Source of the DNA: Gammaproteobacteria bacterium | GTDB lineage: Bacteria; Pseudomonadota; Gammaproteobacteria; UBA6429; Thiohalophilaceae | DNA: 49,592 nucleotides | Direction: 5' to 3' | Assembly: GCA_022712915.1 (NCBI GenBank) | Contig: JAFLJQ010000072.1 | Coordinates: forward strand, 1 to 49,592 | Shown: positions 10,824 to 22,695 of the stretch, piece after piece | Numbering within the stretch: the first letter of the stretch is position 1 | Layout: each line of letters opens with the position of its first letter | Made by a program: the position numbers and the translations under genes | Notes under the pieces: model-generated | Seen by the model: the letters and a program-made list of their open reading frames with translations, nothing else | Told to the model about the DNA's origin: nothing | Databases searched by the model: none

Positions 10824-13800
10824 AATAATGCTTCCGTCATCGCCGCCTTGAGTAGTACAAAACCTTGTTCCAACTCAAGCAAGTCTTTACGCGCTATCTC
10901 AGGATCATCTGCCTGCCGCTCCATCTGAGAAGCCAGATCACTGAGCACCATACCACCGACATTAGCCGAGGCCCCCTTAATTTTATGCACGAGAAGCGCA
11001 ACTTGCTGCGCATCACTGGCCGCCGCGACTAACTTGAGTTGTTCGATCTGTTGTGCCATATCTTCCAAAAACGCCTCGGTCACAGTACGCATCAGCGTTT
11101 CATCATTCATCAAACGTGAGCTCATCGCAGCATAATCAAATACCGGAGCAGCCAATATGTGTGTTTCAATAACAGTATCCTGCACGGATGACGAGGCGTG
11201 TATCAAGACCCCATCCTTTGCATCCATTTCCGGTGTTGTGATTTGACGTGCACAACCCGGCAACCACTGCAGCAACAGTTTTTGCAGTTTCGCAGGATCA
11301 ACAGGCTTGCTAACATAATCATTCATACCCACGGCTAAACACTGCTCACGATCACGCTGTGTGGTGTTGGCCGTCATGGCAATAACGGGGATATGATGAT
11401 CCTTAACTTTCGATTGCGTATCCCGAATCTGTTTTGTCGCCTCAAGGCCATCCATTACCGGCATCTGGCAATCCATAAACACCAGATCATAATGTCGATT
11501 TTCAAGGGCTCGAAGAGCCTCCAGCCCGTTAACAGCTACATCAACAAGCACACCAAACTTTTCCAACACTCCCTTAGCCACATCCTGATTCGTCACATTA
11601 TCATCCACCACCAATACCCGGCCAAATAATAACGATGCCTCATCGGTAGCAATCTGTTGCAACATCACATCAGCAAGCTGTTTCTGAGCCGTTCCAAGTT
11701 TGAGCAAAAGTTCTCTGGCACTATCCAGCGCCCCATTTTTAGACAACGTCTCCATTTCAAGTGCAATAACATTAAGATGTGTTGCACCAAATTGGGCACT
11801 GGCAGACTTAAGGGAATGCGCAACCCTTTCCAGGGTATCAAGATCACCGAGTTGAATAGCGGCTTCCATACGCATAACATTTTCATGCGCACATTGAGTA
11901 TGGTGCTCTATAACAGAAACGAACTTGTCACCAAACAAATGCCTGAGTTCATTAAAAATATCCAAATCAAGAACATCAGAATGCTCAACTGGCATATCCA
12001 TTGCCTGTCCAACTGTTGGGGGTTGCCCCTTAGCCTCACTAAGCGCAAGAGTGACTAGTTTATGTGACAACCATGTGGCCAAGACATCTTCCAGTGCCTC
12101 CTGACTCACCGGTTTAGAGATATAATCATCCATACCGACACCCAGACATTTTTCCTGATCCGTCTTCATGGCATTTGCCGTGAAAGCAACAATGGGCACC
12201 CGTACTGTGGCCCTATTGGCCTCAAGCTTGCGAATTTCCACCGTCGCTTTAAAGCCATCCATTTCCGGCATCAAACAATCCATAAAGATCAAATCAAAAC
12301 TGCGAGCCTTTACCAGTGCCAACGCTTCCAGCCCATTACCCGCTGGCGTTACCGTACAACCATAACTCTCAAGCAGTTCAGTGGCCACCATGACATTAAT
12401 AGAGTTGTCTTCCACCAACAAAATTTGAATATGCGAGAAAACAGGTTTTTTACGCCCAGCGGTTTTTACTTCCTGGAGCATGTGGCGCGTAACCAATGGA
12501 AGAACCCTACCGTCCAGTTTTGCATCCCAAATGAGCGACAGGATTTGTGGCACCTCCGTTGGATGAGTAGGTTTAGTTAGATGACCATCAAAGCCCAATG
12601 CCTTTAAATGCGAATTCTGATTTTTACGTACCGAGGAAGTCACAAACACCATGGCACCATTAGAGAGTAAATCACGCTGAGAGATCGCCTTGGCCAAGGT
12701 CTCACCATCCATTTCCGGCATGTGATAATCGACAATAACGAGATCAAACGGATCATGATCTGCTATAGCCTTTTCCAATGCATCAATAGCCGCCGCACCT
12801 GAGGAGACACTGGTGGGCTGCACCTGTAACGCCAACAATTGCTCCGTAAAAATGGTACGTGCAATCTCGGTATCATCCACAATCAGTGCTTTGAGTCCCT
12901 TGAGTTGCTCATAATTTCCAGGCTTGATGCCGGTAGGAGGTGTCTCTTTACTCAAATTCAATTTTATGCTGAAGCTAAAGGTAGATCCCTGACCCTTATC
13001 GCTCTCAACCAGTATATCACCCTGCATCAAGCCGCAGAGTTGTTGGCATATGGCAAGCCCCAGCCCGGTGCCACCATATTTGCGTGTGGTAGAACTGTCT
13101 TCTTGATCAAACTTGTTAAAAATATGTTCCAACCGATCTTCAGCAATACCAATGCCAGTATCCTGCACCGTGACACGAAACATGGCAGCTTCATCCGTCT
13201 CATCAAAAGATTCCACAGCGAGTAAAATATACCCTTGCTCAATAAATTTAACCGCATTACTGAGTAAATTTAACAAAATTTGACGAACACGACCGGGGTC
13301 ACCAACCACAAACCGTGCCGTGCCCGGTTTATAGCGCAGTAACATTTCCACCTCTTTTTCCCGGCATTTCAATGCCATCAATTCTGCTATATCTTCAACC
13401 AGAGACTGTAAATCAAAGGGCACCTCTTCAAGCTCCATTTTTCCGGCTTCAATCTTGGAGAAATCCAGAATGTCATTAATAATCGTCAACAGGGCATCGG
13501 CTGAAGACATGGTGGCATTGGCATAACTGCGCTGTTTGGCATTCAAGCGGGTATCCAGTATCAGGCCGGTCATACCAATAACGCCATTCATAGGCGTTCT
13601 GATTTCGTGGCTCATATTGGCCAGGAAATCTGACTTTTGCCGTGTCGCCGCTTCCGCCGCCTCTTTGGCATCAAGCAATTCAAGTTCAACTTGCTTGCGC
13701 TCGGTGATGTCCAGATGGGTACCGATCATACGTTTTGGTTTGCCATCGGCTTGCCACTCTACGACCTTGCCCGTGTCTAACACCCAAACCCAGTGACCGC

Positions 13801-15703
13801 GTTTATGTCGCATGCGGGCCTCACAGACGTAGCTCTCGGTTTCACCTCGCCAGTGTTGTTCCAGCCGCTTTCCTGATTCAATAAGATCATCCGGGTGTGC
13901 AAGCTTCATCCAGGTCTCAATACCGATGGGCGCTAACTCGTCAAGGCTATAACCGGTGATCTCGGCCCAGCGTTCATTGAAGACGGCTTTACCACTTTGC
14001 ACAAACCAGTCCCAGATCCCCACATCGGTATTTTCTATCACCAGTTCTAATTGGGCCTTGTTCTCCTCCAGGGCCAACTCAGTCAGCTTACGCTCGGTGA
14101 TATCGGTGCGAATAGCGACATAGCTTTCAGGTTTTCCAACCTCACTCAGAAAAGGCACGATGGTGGTATCCACCCAATAGAAGTGACCGTCCTTGGCCTT
14201 GTTGTAGATCTCACCATGCCACACTTCACCACTGGCTATGATGCGATACATATCACGGAAAAATGACTTATCGTGATAGCCGGAATTGAGCAGGCGATGA
14301 TTCTGGCCCAACAACTCTTCACGGCTATAACCGCTAATTTCAGAGAACTTATCATTGATGAAGCTAATAGTGCCCTGTACATCGGTAATGGCTACGATGG
14401 AGTGTTGATCCAGAGCAAACTTCTGTTCGGCGAGATCCGCCAGCGCCTTTTTTGTTTCTTGGTTACTTTGTTCAATGGTTTGTTCATGGTTATGGCGCGT
14501 CAACAGCATGTGATTGAACGCGTCCGCCAAGACACCAATTTCATTATTGGCGTTAACCATCACTTGCTGATCCATCTCTCCGGCGGCCACCGCCATGCTG
14601 GCTTCTGCCAACTGAATAATAGGGCGGGTAATACGCCGTGCCAGATAGATCGACAGCGCCATGACCAGCGCACCTGTCAACAAGAACATCGCCAATGTTA
14701 ATTTACCCAGGCTATTGGCTGCCGCCAGAGCCTTGTCCCGCTGGATTTCACTAATCAACACCCAATTTGCCCCCGGCAGTGTCACCGCCTCATGTAAACC
14801 AATGACCCGTCGGCCTCCTGGGCCGAGGTACTCAAAAGCGGCTTCAGGGCCACGATTTTCATATTGACCATCATCACGCAACCAGCGTTTAAGCTGTTTC
14901 GTATCAATTGCTTTAATCAATACATCATCCGTTTTTGTCTTAGTGAGTGGGGTACGCAACAGGCCATCCTCGCCCACCAGATAATGGCTCAAAGAGGCGA
15001 TATTAGTTTGATCCAGAATCAACTCATTGATCCGCTCAAGACGCAGCTGAATGGCAAACAAGCCAATCTTATTCCCCTCCTCATCCAACACCGGTGCCGT
15101 CAAAAAACCCGCCATCAAATTATTGGAAGGAGCATAGCGCTCCAAATCAGAGAAGCGTGTCTGCCCGGTTTTCAGGCTACTTCTGGCGCTACGGGCAAAG
15201 CGTGTATCGGCATAGGGGCCATTAAAAAGATTACTGCCAAGATCTAGCTGGCCGGCAACCGTAAAGAGAATATTGCCGTCACTATCGATCAAGAACACAT
15301 CATAGATGTAATCATAACGACGAGAAAAACGAATAAGATCCTGCCGTCGAACATCCACCAACGAGACCCAGGCATAACTTTTGACAAACTCGGCCAGGCT
15401 CTTGCCACTGGTCTGTAAACTTTTGCGTAGTGCCATCAAAAACTCAACATTACGTTGGTTTTCTGCCTGACTATTGATATCCATAAGCCGGTAGTCAAAC
15501 CAGTTCTGGATAAAGCTCACCTTCAGCTTGGCTCCCTGCTCCAGTTCCTGTACCGCCGCCGTGGTCAGGCTCTCAACTGCCCGGTGGTAGCCAAGCCAGG
15601 CCGTCAGCGCCAATGGCAGTAAAGCCAGCAGCAAAAACCACAGCAACAGACTACGGCCAAGAGAGTAATGGATCTTGTTGCTAACTGATTGTTGTTCACT
15701 CAC
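10820..15703 (-). CDS. Hybrid sensor histidine kinase, 3 receiver and 2 HPT domains
   Basis: The 1627-residue inner-membrane kinase reads, in order: TM1 (about 18-38), a periplasmic CACHE-like sensor (about 40-330), TM2 (about 333-354), HAMP, PAS (about 428-540), a second PAS ending in ITERK (about 670), HisKA with His699 (NMSHEIRTP), and HATPase with DTGIGI and GGTGLGLA near 853-886. Then come receiver 1 (Asp992), receiver 2 (Asp1142), HPT 1 (His1296, AHSLKSASA), receiver 3 (Asp1411) and HPT 2 (His1573, VHKIKGASA). All phosphotransfer residues are present. The start is GTG, two bases after the stop of the upstream substrate-binding-protein gene. It probably phosphorylates the downstream cyclase. 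The sensed ligand is unknown. Confidence 0.93.
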   Translation of the reverse strand: MSEQQSVSNKIHYSLGRSLLLWFLLLALLPLALTAWLGYHRAVESLTTAAVQELEQGAKLKVSFIQNWFDYRLMDINSQAENQRNVEFLMALRKSLQTSGKSLAEFVKSYAWVSLVDVRRQDLIRFSRRYDYIYDVFLIDSDGNILFTVAGQLDLGSNLFNGPYADTRFARSARSSLKTGQTRFSDLERYAPSNNLMAGFLTAPVLDEEGNKIGLFAIQLRLERINELILDQTNIASLSHYLVGEDGLLRTPLTKTKTDDVLIKAIDTKQLKRWLRDDGQYENRGPEAAFEYLGPGGRRVIGLHEAVTLPGANWVLISEIQRDKALAAANSLGKLTLAMFLLTGALVMALSIYLARRITRPIIQLAEASMAVAAGEMDQQVMVNANNEIGVLADAFNHMLLTRHNHEQTIEQSNQETKKALADLAEQKFALDQHSIVAITDVQGTISFINDKFSEISGYSREELLGQNHRLLNSGYHDKSFFRDMYRIIASGEVWHGEIYNKAKDGHFYWVDTTIVPFLSEVGKPESYVAIRTDITERKLTELALEENKAQLELVIENTDVGIWDWFVQSGKAVFNERWAEITGYSLDELAPIGIETWMKLAHPDDLIESGKRLEQHWRGETESYVCEARMRHKRGHWVWVLDTGKVVEWQADGKPKRMIGTHLDITERKQVELELLDAKEAAEAATRQKSDFLANMSHEIRTPMNGVIGMTGLILDTRLNAKQRSYANATMSSADALLTIINDILDFSKIEAGKMELEEVPFDLQSLVEDIAELMALKCREKEVEMLLRYKPGTARFVVGDPGRVRQILLNLLSNAVKFIEQGYILLAVESFDETDEAAMFRVTVQDTGIGIAEDRLEHIFNKFDQEDSSTTRKYGGTGLGLAICQQLCGLMQGDILVESDKGQGSTFSFSIKLNLSKETPPTGIKPGNYEQLKGLKALIVDDTEIARTIFTEQLLALQVQPTSVSSGAAAIDALEKAIADHDPFDLVIVDYHMPEMDGETLAKAISQRDLLSNGAMVFVTSSVRKNQNSHLKALGFDGHLTKPTHPTEVPQILSLIWDAKLDGRVLPLVTRHMLQEVKTAGRKKPVFSHIQILLVEDNSINVMVATELLESYGCTVTPAGNGLEALALVKARSFDLIFMDCLMPEMDGFKATVEIRKLEANRATVRVPIVAFTANAMKTDQEKCLGVGMDDYISKPVSQEALEDVLATWLSHKLVTLALSEAKGQPPTVGQAMDMPVEHSDVLDLDIFNELRHLFGDKFVSVIEHHTQCAHENVMRMEAAIQLGDLDTLERVAHSLKSASAQFGATHLNVIALEMETLSKNGALDSARELLLKLGTAQKQLADVMLQQIATDEASLLFGRVLVVDDNVTNQDVAKGVLEKFGVLVDVAVNGLEALRALENRHYDLVFMDCQMPVMDGLEATKQIRDTQSKVKDHHIPVIAMTANTTQRDREQCLAVGMNDYVSKPVDPAKLQKLLLQWLPGCARQITTPEMDAKDGVLIHASSSVQDTVIETHILAAPVFDYAAMSSRLMNDETLMRTVTEAFLEDMAQQIEQLKLVAAASDAQQVALLVHKIKGASANVGGMVLSDLASQMERQADDPEIARKDLLELEQGFVLLKAAMTEALL

Positions 15704-15705
15704 GT

Positions 15706-16866
15706 TTACGGGCCTGTTGTCTGGCGGACATTCAGTGCTTGCTTTGGAACCTGACCACGGCCCGTGCCAAAACGCGTATCGGCAAAGGCATCAATATCCA
15801 CGGCCTGTTTGAGTATGCCCCCCTCCACGGCCAGATCCATGATCTGCTTCAGGCCGGCCTTATCCACGTTCAGATACTGGTAGTTGATCACCCGTAGCTC
15901 GGGGTCGAGGCTGGCAATAATGGCCTCGCGGGTATGGGACGGGATATGTTTGCGCACTATGCTAACAATCCTCTCTAGACGTTTGCCACCTTCACGTCTG
16001 GCCTGCTCAATATCCTGCCCGGCCTGGTGGATGTAGCGCATAACTTCCTTGAGCGCATTAAATTTCTTCGCAATAGCAACATCGGTCGCCAGGGCTATAC
16101 ACTCCACATGACCGTGAGGCCAGGGCATCACATCCCTGGAGTACCAGGCAACATGGCCAAAACCACCGGTTTCCACCACATCGGCCCAGGGCAGTGATTG
16201 TTCAAAGGCAGCGGCCAGTGCACGATTGCTCTTGGCTTTGATAAAGGCGGGAGATTTTGATGGTGGCACCGCGATGGCCAACACCTCTGCCGGACTATTG
16301 GGACTCAAACTAAGGCCAACACCGTGATTCTTGAGGTAGCGATACAGCACCACGCTATGCGTCGCCAACAGATGGGGCAGACCAATTTCTGTCGCACGTC
16401 CAGTTTGTCTATAGGCTTCTTTCAAGGCAATGGCGACCTTGGCATCTGGCTTGCGATCGTGACGGCGGGTTGCCAACTGCACCTTTTGATTGAGCAGGTC
16501 ATTGATGGCCAGCGCATTACCATCACGGTGCATCAGACCTACCCAGCGGAAATAGGGTTTTTCCCGGTACATATCCATGGCCAGCGGACTCATGACATAG
16601 GCCATATCCACCTCACCTGTTTGAAAAAAGGCCCGTAACAAATCCCAGTTTTTCATCTGTATGATCTGAAAATCGGCCTGTTTCATCTTGTCACGGTACA
16701 GCTCATAAGCCACCAGTGCCGCATAGTGATCCGCTAACGGGATATAGAGAGCCTTGATAGTTTGTCGTGATTGCATGGCAAAAACACTGGCACTAGTACT
16801 TGTCAGTAACACCAAGACCATCCCGATGCTGACCAGCCAACGATGCCTAGTTACAAATTTCACCAT
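15706..16866 (-). CDS. Periplasmic ABC-type substrate-binding protein (NMT1/SsuA/PhnD-like)
   Basis: The 386-residue protein has a signal peptide and resembles NrtA/SsuA-type binding proteins (LYIPLADHYAALVAYE, then GEVDMAYVMSPLAMDMYR). A TTG at 16884 is open upstream, but ATG 16866 is preceded by AGAGGA at a good distance and gives a proper signal peptide. No ABC permease or ATPase gene is nearby. Instead the gene lies two bases from the hybrid kinase, so I infer that it presents a ligand to the kinase rather than to a transporter. The ligand is not determinable from the sequence; nitrate-, bicarbonate- and sulfonate-type anions are known for the wider family. Confidence 0.82.
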   Translation of the reverse strand: MVKFVTRHRWLVSIGMVLVLLTSTSASVFAMQSRQTIKALYIPLADHYAALVAYELYRDKMKQADFQIIQMKNWDLLRAFFQTGEVDMAYVMSPLAMDMYREKPYFRWVGLMHRDGNALAINDLLNQKVQLATRRHDRKPDAKVAIALKEAYRQTGRATEIGLPHLLATHSVVLYRYLKNHGVGLSLSPNSPAEVLAIAVPPSKSPAFIKAKSNRALAAAFEQSLPWADVVETGGFGHVAWYSRDVMPWPHGHVECIALATDVAIAKKFNALKEVMRYIHQAGQDIEQARREGGKRLERIVSIVRKHIPSHTREAIIASLDPELRVINYQYLNVDKAGLKQIMDLAVEGGILKQAVDIDAFADTRFGTGRGQVPKQALNVRQTTGP

Positions 16867-16956
16867 TAAATCCTCTAACCCCAATGAAATTATGTCTGTG
16901 GAATAACATCAGCGGACTAACACCCACCCACTATTTTCACGCCTCATCATGTTCAA

Positions 16957-17082
16957 TTAACTCCCTTCACGTGTTAACGCTTTCACCAGCACATCACGCT
17001 CAGCATCCTTGAATGTGCCATTTGCTAATATGAGGCCAGACATCCAAATTCTGTCCTGAATAAACTTACCTAAATTAACGTT
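16957..17082 (-). other. Short coding-like fragment, possible gene remnant
   Basis: A 41-codon open frame ends with a stop at 16957-16959. Its composition looks protein-like (GKFIQDRIWMSGLILANGTF, then KDAERDVLVKALTREGS). The only ATG (17043) would give 28 residues, without a good ribosome binding site. I do not recognise a family. It may be the C-terminal end of a deleted gene, or chance. Confidence 0.25.
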
Positions 17083-17322
17083 TCAAACGATTTAAACGGT
17101 TATAAATTAGTAACGGCTAAGGCTCCTTTTTCTTGAGGTACATCTTGTCCAAAAAAATTCTTAACTACATAAAAATAAAGACAAATTCATCGGACTAAAA
17201 TCATCGCTCAAGCACCTGAACGATGCTCTGAAAGTGACCACCACTACCAAGATTGACTGTTTTATGATCAAAGGTGTTTATAAACTGGTACTTAGTACAA
17301 AGCTGTTATTTATTTCAACAAC

Positions 17323-17344
17323 AAAAAAGCCTGCAAAAGCAGGC
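17323..17344 (-). terminator. Rho-independent terminator of thiC
   Basis: Read on the minus strand: GCCTGC-TTTT-GCAGGC (17344-17329) followed by six T (17328-17323). This is a perfect 6-bp stem with a U-run, about 130 bases after the thiC stop and in the same direction. Confidence 0.85.
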
Positions 17345-17472
17345 CTGGGGAAGGGTTAGGATCAAAAGGCAGACTTCATGACGACAACATTGAAAAGCGG
17401 TAAATAATGTAACGTTTTTTTACGCCCTTTAGCCCAGCCCACTCCCCGCCAGAGGAGTGAGTGGGTTAAGTG

Positions 17473-19425
<1,953 letters not shown>

Positions 19426-19428
19426 TCA

Positions 19429-19520
19429 CTCGCCTTGCCTACGCCGGCATTATCCGGATCAGGTCATTTACTTAGGGTATGTCTCAGCCTGTTTTTCTTC
19501 AACAGGCACCCCCGGCGGTC
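19429..19520 (-). promoter_or_regulatory. TPP (thiamine pyrophosphate) riboswitch
   Basis: On the minus strand the conserved THI-box blocks appear in order: GGGGGTGCC (P1/P2), GGCTGAGA with TACCC, then ACCTGATCCGGATAATGCC and GGCGTAGG. This matches the known aptamer, which binds thiamine pyrophosphate and shuts down thiC. A variable stem-loop (CCTGTTGAAGAAAAACAGG) lies between the first two blocks. The aptamer ends about 70 bases before the favoured thiC start, so control is probably translational or by early termination. The leader also has nine consecutive C (plus strand G, 19410-19418). Confidence 0.95.
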
Positions 19521-19709
19521 GAGGCGTCAAGTTAATGGATAGGCCCTGTAAATGCAAGCTGACAAATATCCATTATATTTTGATGGGAAACTTTTTCAGG
19601 TCTTTCTGAGATGAGTCAATACAATACCCTTCCTACGACTTGCCTCCCCCCGCCAAACGGCTTAATCTTCGGGCACTGTAAATGGCGTGGCAGGATGAGG
19701 AAAACAATA
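19521..19709. other. Divergent promoter region between thiC and pcm
   Basis: About 190 bases separate the riboswitch from the plus-strand methyltransferase start. Promoters for both directions are expected here. I could not assign -35/-10 boxes with confidence. Confidence 0.3.
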
Positions 19710-20372
19710 ATGACCGAGATGAATTTTGAACAAGCCCGTTTCAATATGATTGAACAACAGATTCGCCCCTGGGATGTGATCGATCAACGTGTGCTGGATC
19801 TGCTAAGTGAAGTCCCACGAGAGGATTTTGTGCCGCCACAACACCATAATCTGGCCCTGGTCGATATGTTTTTGCCCATTGGTCACGAGCAGACCATGAT
19901 GAGCCCCAAACTGGAAGCCCGTATGTTACAGGCACTGGATATCCAGCCATTTGAAAACGTGCTTGAGGTCGGTACAGGCAGTGGTTATGTCACGGCCCTA
20001 TTGTCGAAACTGGCCAAACAGGTTTACAGCATTGAAATCATTCCTGAATTCATCAAGAGTGCTCAGACTAAACTGGCCGAACACCGCATCACCAATGTCA
20101 CTCTGGAAGAAGGCGATGCCGCTCAAGGCTGGCCATTAGATGCACCCTACGATGTCACCGTCATCACCGGCTCTTTACCCTTGCTGCCCGATGCCTTCAA
20201 ACAGTCCATGAATATCGGTGGCCGCCTGTTTGCTATTATTGGAGATTCACCCAGCAGGGAAGTCATGTTAATCACCCGCATCGGTGAATTTGAATGGATC
20301 AAGGAAGTACTGTTTGAGACCGACCTGCCTCCACTGAACAATGCCACTGAACCAGATCGCTTCGAATTTTAA
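19710..20372 (+). CDS. Protein-L-isoaspartate O-methyltransferase-like protein
   Basis: A 220-residue SAM-dependent methyltransferase of the PCMT family, with motif I VLEVGTGSGYV at 84-94 and the family context EQQIRPWDV, PREDFVP and IGHEQTMMSP. The family repairs isoaspartyl residues in damaged proteins. This branch, which sits next to tolC in gammaproteobacteria, is less well characterised, so activity is inferred. ATG 19710 (MTEMNFEQARFNM) follows GAGG by nine bases and is preferred over the open upstream ATG at 19611. The rhodanese gene follows after 30 bases, then tolC. Confidence 0.85.
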   Translation: MTEMNFEQARFNMIEQQIRPWDVIDQRVLDLLSEVPREDFVPPQHHNLALVDMFLPIGHEQTMMSPKLEARMLQALDIQPFENVLEVGTGSGYVTALLSKLAKQVYSIEIIPEFIKSAQTKLAEHRITNVTLEEGDAAQGWPLDAPYDVTVITGSLPLLPDAFKQSMNIGGRLFAIIGDSPSREVMLITRIGEFEWIKEVLFETDLPPLNNATEPDRFEF

Positions 20373-20402
20373 ATACCATCAGGGTAGCCCTGTATCCTGG
20401 CC

Positions 20403-20723
20403 ATGCGCCACTTCAGTCCACTGGATCTCAAACAGCACCTGGAAACAGTGGCAGAAATGCCACTACTGCTCGATGTACGGGAACCTTGGGAGTTCCAGTA
20501 TTGTCATATCGAGCATTCCAAACTGGTTCCCATGGGCCAGATCATGGATGTGATAGAGACACTGGATCCAGCGCGAGAAACCATTTTAATCTGCCACCAC
20601 GGTATTCGTAGCCGCCAGGTAGCCTACTATTTGGAACAACAGGACTTCAGTCAGATAATTAATCTTGAAGGTGGCGTTGAACAGTGGGCTCAGCAAATAG
20701 AACCAACCATGAAGAGGTATTAA
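20403..20723 (+). CDS. Single-domain rhodanese (sulfurtransferase)
   Basis: A 106-residue protein that is one rhodanese domain: LLLDVREPWEF near 22-31 and the active-site loop CHHGIRS with Cys64. The loop matches the GlpE/PspE-type length for sulfur rather than phosphate chemistry. It has no signal peptide, so it is probably cytoplasmic. It lies between pcm and tolC with an 8-base gap to tolC, implying one transcript. The physiological acceptor is unknown. Confidence 0.9.
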   Translation: MRHFSPLDLKQHLETVAEMPLLLDVREPWEFQYCHIEHSKLVPMGQIMDVIETLDPARETILICHHGIRSRQVAYYLEQQDFSQIINLEGGVEQWAQQIEPTMKRY

Positions 20724-20730
20724 TAAAAAT

Positions 20731-22056
20731 ATGCAAACATCATTTTCTTTTCTCAAGTTAGCAGGCACTGCCACCCTGCTACTGATCACCGGCAGTATCG
20801 CAGCCGAAGACCTGAATACCATTTATTCACTGGCGGAAATAAACGATCCCCAATTTCGTGCCGCCAGGGCACAGTATATGGCGGATAGCGAAGGCTCCTA
20901 TCAGGCCTGGGCCGCCGTCATGCCGCAAATCAGTGGCTCCATGCACAAGACGGACACCTCAAGCGAGGTGGTTAGAGATTCAGGCACAACAAATTTTGAC
21001 TACGATAGCGATGGCTACACTCTAAGCCTGAGTCAAACCATCTACAACCATGCCAAATTTGCCCAGATCAGCCAGGCCAGCGCCACCAGCGCCCAGGCCG
21101 AGGCCAAATTTCGCTATGCGGAGCAGGAACTCATCCTGCGTGCAGCAGAGCGCTATTTAGATGTACTGGCGGCACAGGACAATCTGGACTTCACCCGTGC
21201 AGAAAAAGAATCCATCGCCCACCAGCTCAAACAGACCCAACAACGCTTTAATGTTGGTCTAACCGCCATTACCGATGTACATGAAGCCCAGGCCCGTTAT
21301 GACCAGTCAGTCGCCCAGGATATCTCTGCCGAAAACAAGTTGGCCATCAACCGCGAAATACTACGCGAAATAACCAACAAAGATCATCCCCAGCTAAAGA
21401 GCCTACTGGAAACAACCCCGCTACTGGGACCTAACCCGGCAGATGTAACTGAATGGGTCAAATCCGCACTGATGAATAACTTTTTACTACTGGCCACAAA
21501 AGAAACAGTAGAGGCCTCTTATGCCGGTATCAGCAAGGCCAGGGCCGGCCATTACCCCAGCCTGGATATTGTGGCCAGCAAAAGCCTCAACGAGATCGGC
21601 GGTGGCTTTCAGGGTAAACGAGAACAGGAAGACACCACCATAGCACTGCAACTGAGTTTGTCGATTTTTAATGGCGGTGCCGTGATGTCTCAATCCCGGG
21701 AAGCCGCCTACCGCCATCAACAGAGCAAGGAAATTCTGGAACAGACTCGCCGCGCCACCGAGCGTCAGGCGCGCAACTCCTTTTTATCCGTATTGGCCAA
21801 TATTAGCCAGGTCAAAGCGCTAAAGCAGGCCCTGGCCTCAAGTGAGACCGCTCTCAAGGCCACCACCGCCGGTTTCAAGGTTGGAACCCGTACCACCGTC
21901 GACGTGCTTAATTCGCAACGAGATCTGTTCCGCGCCAAACTTAACTATGCCCTGGCCCGCTATGAATACATCAAGGAAACCCTGCGCCTGAAACAGGCGG
22001 CGGGCACACTGTCAAAACAGGATCTCAACGCGATTAATGACTGGCTAGGTAGCTAA
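20731..22056 (+). CDS. tolC: TolC-family outer membrane efflux channel
   Basis: A 441-residue outer-membrane protein with a signal peptide (hydrophobic stretch ending SIAAED near residue 26) and two OEP repeats rich in heptad-like helices. The first repeat starts LNTIYSLAEINDPQFRAARA, and the second ends VGTRTTVDVLNSQRDLFRAK. TolC trimers form the outer exit duct of type I secretion and multidrug pumps. The length is close to mature TolC and shorter than enterobacterial precursors. No pump partner is adjacent. The pcm-rhodanese-tolC-waaA order is typical of related gammaproteobacteria. Confidence 0.92.
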   Translation: MQTSFSFLKLAGTATLLLITGSIAAEDLNTIYSLAEINDPQFRAARAQYMADSEGSYQAWAAVMPQISGSMHKTDTSSEVVRDSGTTNFDYDSDGYTLSLSQTIYNHAKFAQISQASATSAQAEAKFRYAEQELILRAAERYLDVLAAQDNLDFTRAEKESIAHQLKQTQQRFNVGLTAITDVHEAQARYDQSVAQDISAENKLAINREILREITNKDHPQLKSLLETTPLLGPNPADVTEWVKSALMNNFLLLATKETVEASYAGISKARAGHYPSLDIVASKSLNEIGGGFQGKREQEDTTIALQLSLSIFNGGAVMSQSREAAYRHQQSKEILEQTRRATERQARNSFLSVLANISQVKALKQALASSETALKATTAGFKVGTRTTVDVLNSQRDLFRAKLNYALARYEYIKETLRLKQAAGTLSKQDLNAINDWLGS

Positions 22057-22074
22057 TAAGATTTAGGGGCCAAA

Positions 22075-22638
22075 ATGAAGATCCCTCCCCTACTATGTCA
22101 GGCCGATCAAACTGCCTTGCTGGTCATCGATATCCAGCAACGGCTGGCCAGCGCCATGCCAGACCAGGTGCTGCAATCGCTTATCAAGCACACAGGCATG
22201 TTATTAAAGGTCGCCAACCTGCTTGATATCCCGGTGATACAAACAGAACAATACCCCAAAGGATTAGGCCCTACCCTGGACGATATCCAGCAACATATCC
22301 GCCATGACCCGCTTCTGGAGAAAACCTGCTTTTCCTGTTGTGGTGCAGAAGGGTTTGAGCAAGCGCTAGAAAAAAGCGCGCGTAAACAAATTGTACTGAC
22401 CGGCATGGAGTCCCATGTCTGTGTGTTGCAAACGGCCATGGAGCTTAAGACAAAAGGTTATGAGGTTTTTGTGGTCAGTGATGCCATCTGTTCTCGAGAT
22501 AAACATCATCATAAAAACGCCCTGCAACGTATGCATCAAGCCGGTATTGTCATCAGTAACACGGAATCCGTGTTGTTTGAATGGTTGCGGGATGCCAAAC
22601 ACCCTCACTTCAAAACCATCTCACAATTTTTACGTTAA
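22075..22638 (+). CDS. Isochorismatase-family cysteine hydrolase
   Basis: A 187-residue cytoplasmic hydrolase of the YcaC/isochorismatase-like fold, with catalytic triad candidates Asp19 (LLVIDIQQR), Lys83 (LEKTCFSC) and Cys116 (ESHVCVLQTA). The substrate is not predictable. A Shine-Dalgarno AGGGG precedes the ATG by five bases. It lies 18 bases after tolC in the same direction, probably in the same operon. Confidence 0.9.
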   Translation: MKIPPLLCQADQTALLVIDIQQRLASAMPDQVLQSLIKHTGMLLKVANLLDIPVIQTEQYPKGLGPTLDDIQQHIRHDPLLEKTCFSCCGAEGFEQALEKSARKQIVLTGMESHVCVLQTAMELKTKGYEVFVVSDAICSRDKHHHKNALQRMHQAGIVISNTESVLFEWLRDAKHPHFKTISQFLR

Positions 22639-22695
22639 TCCCGCTTAAGATCAACAGGGATACCAACTCCCTACAGATTCTTCTATCATAAGCCC

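Larger units (their letters stand above)
16867..17472. other. Non-coding gap between the signalling operon and thiC
   Basis: About 600 bases. They hold the presumed promoter of the minus-strand signalling operon at the left, a short coding-like fragment at 16957-17082 and the thiC terminator at 17323-17344. Nothing else could be supported. Confidence 0.5.

Noticed and set aside
20341-20553. Plus-strand frame overlapping the rhodanese gene
   Set aside because: Out of frame with the clear rhodanese domain and without family resemblance.
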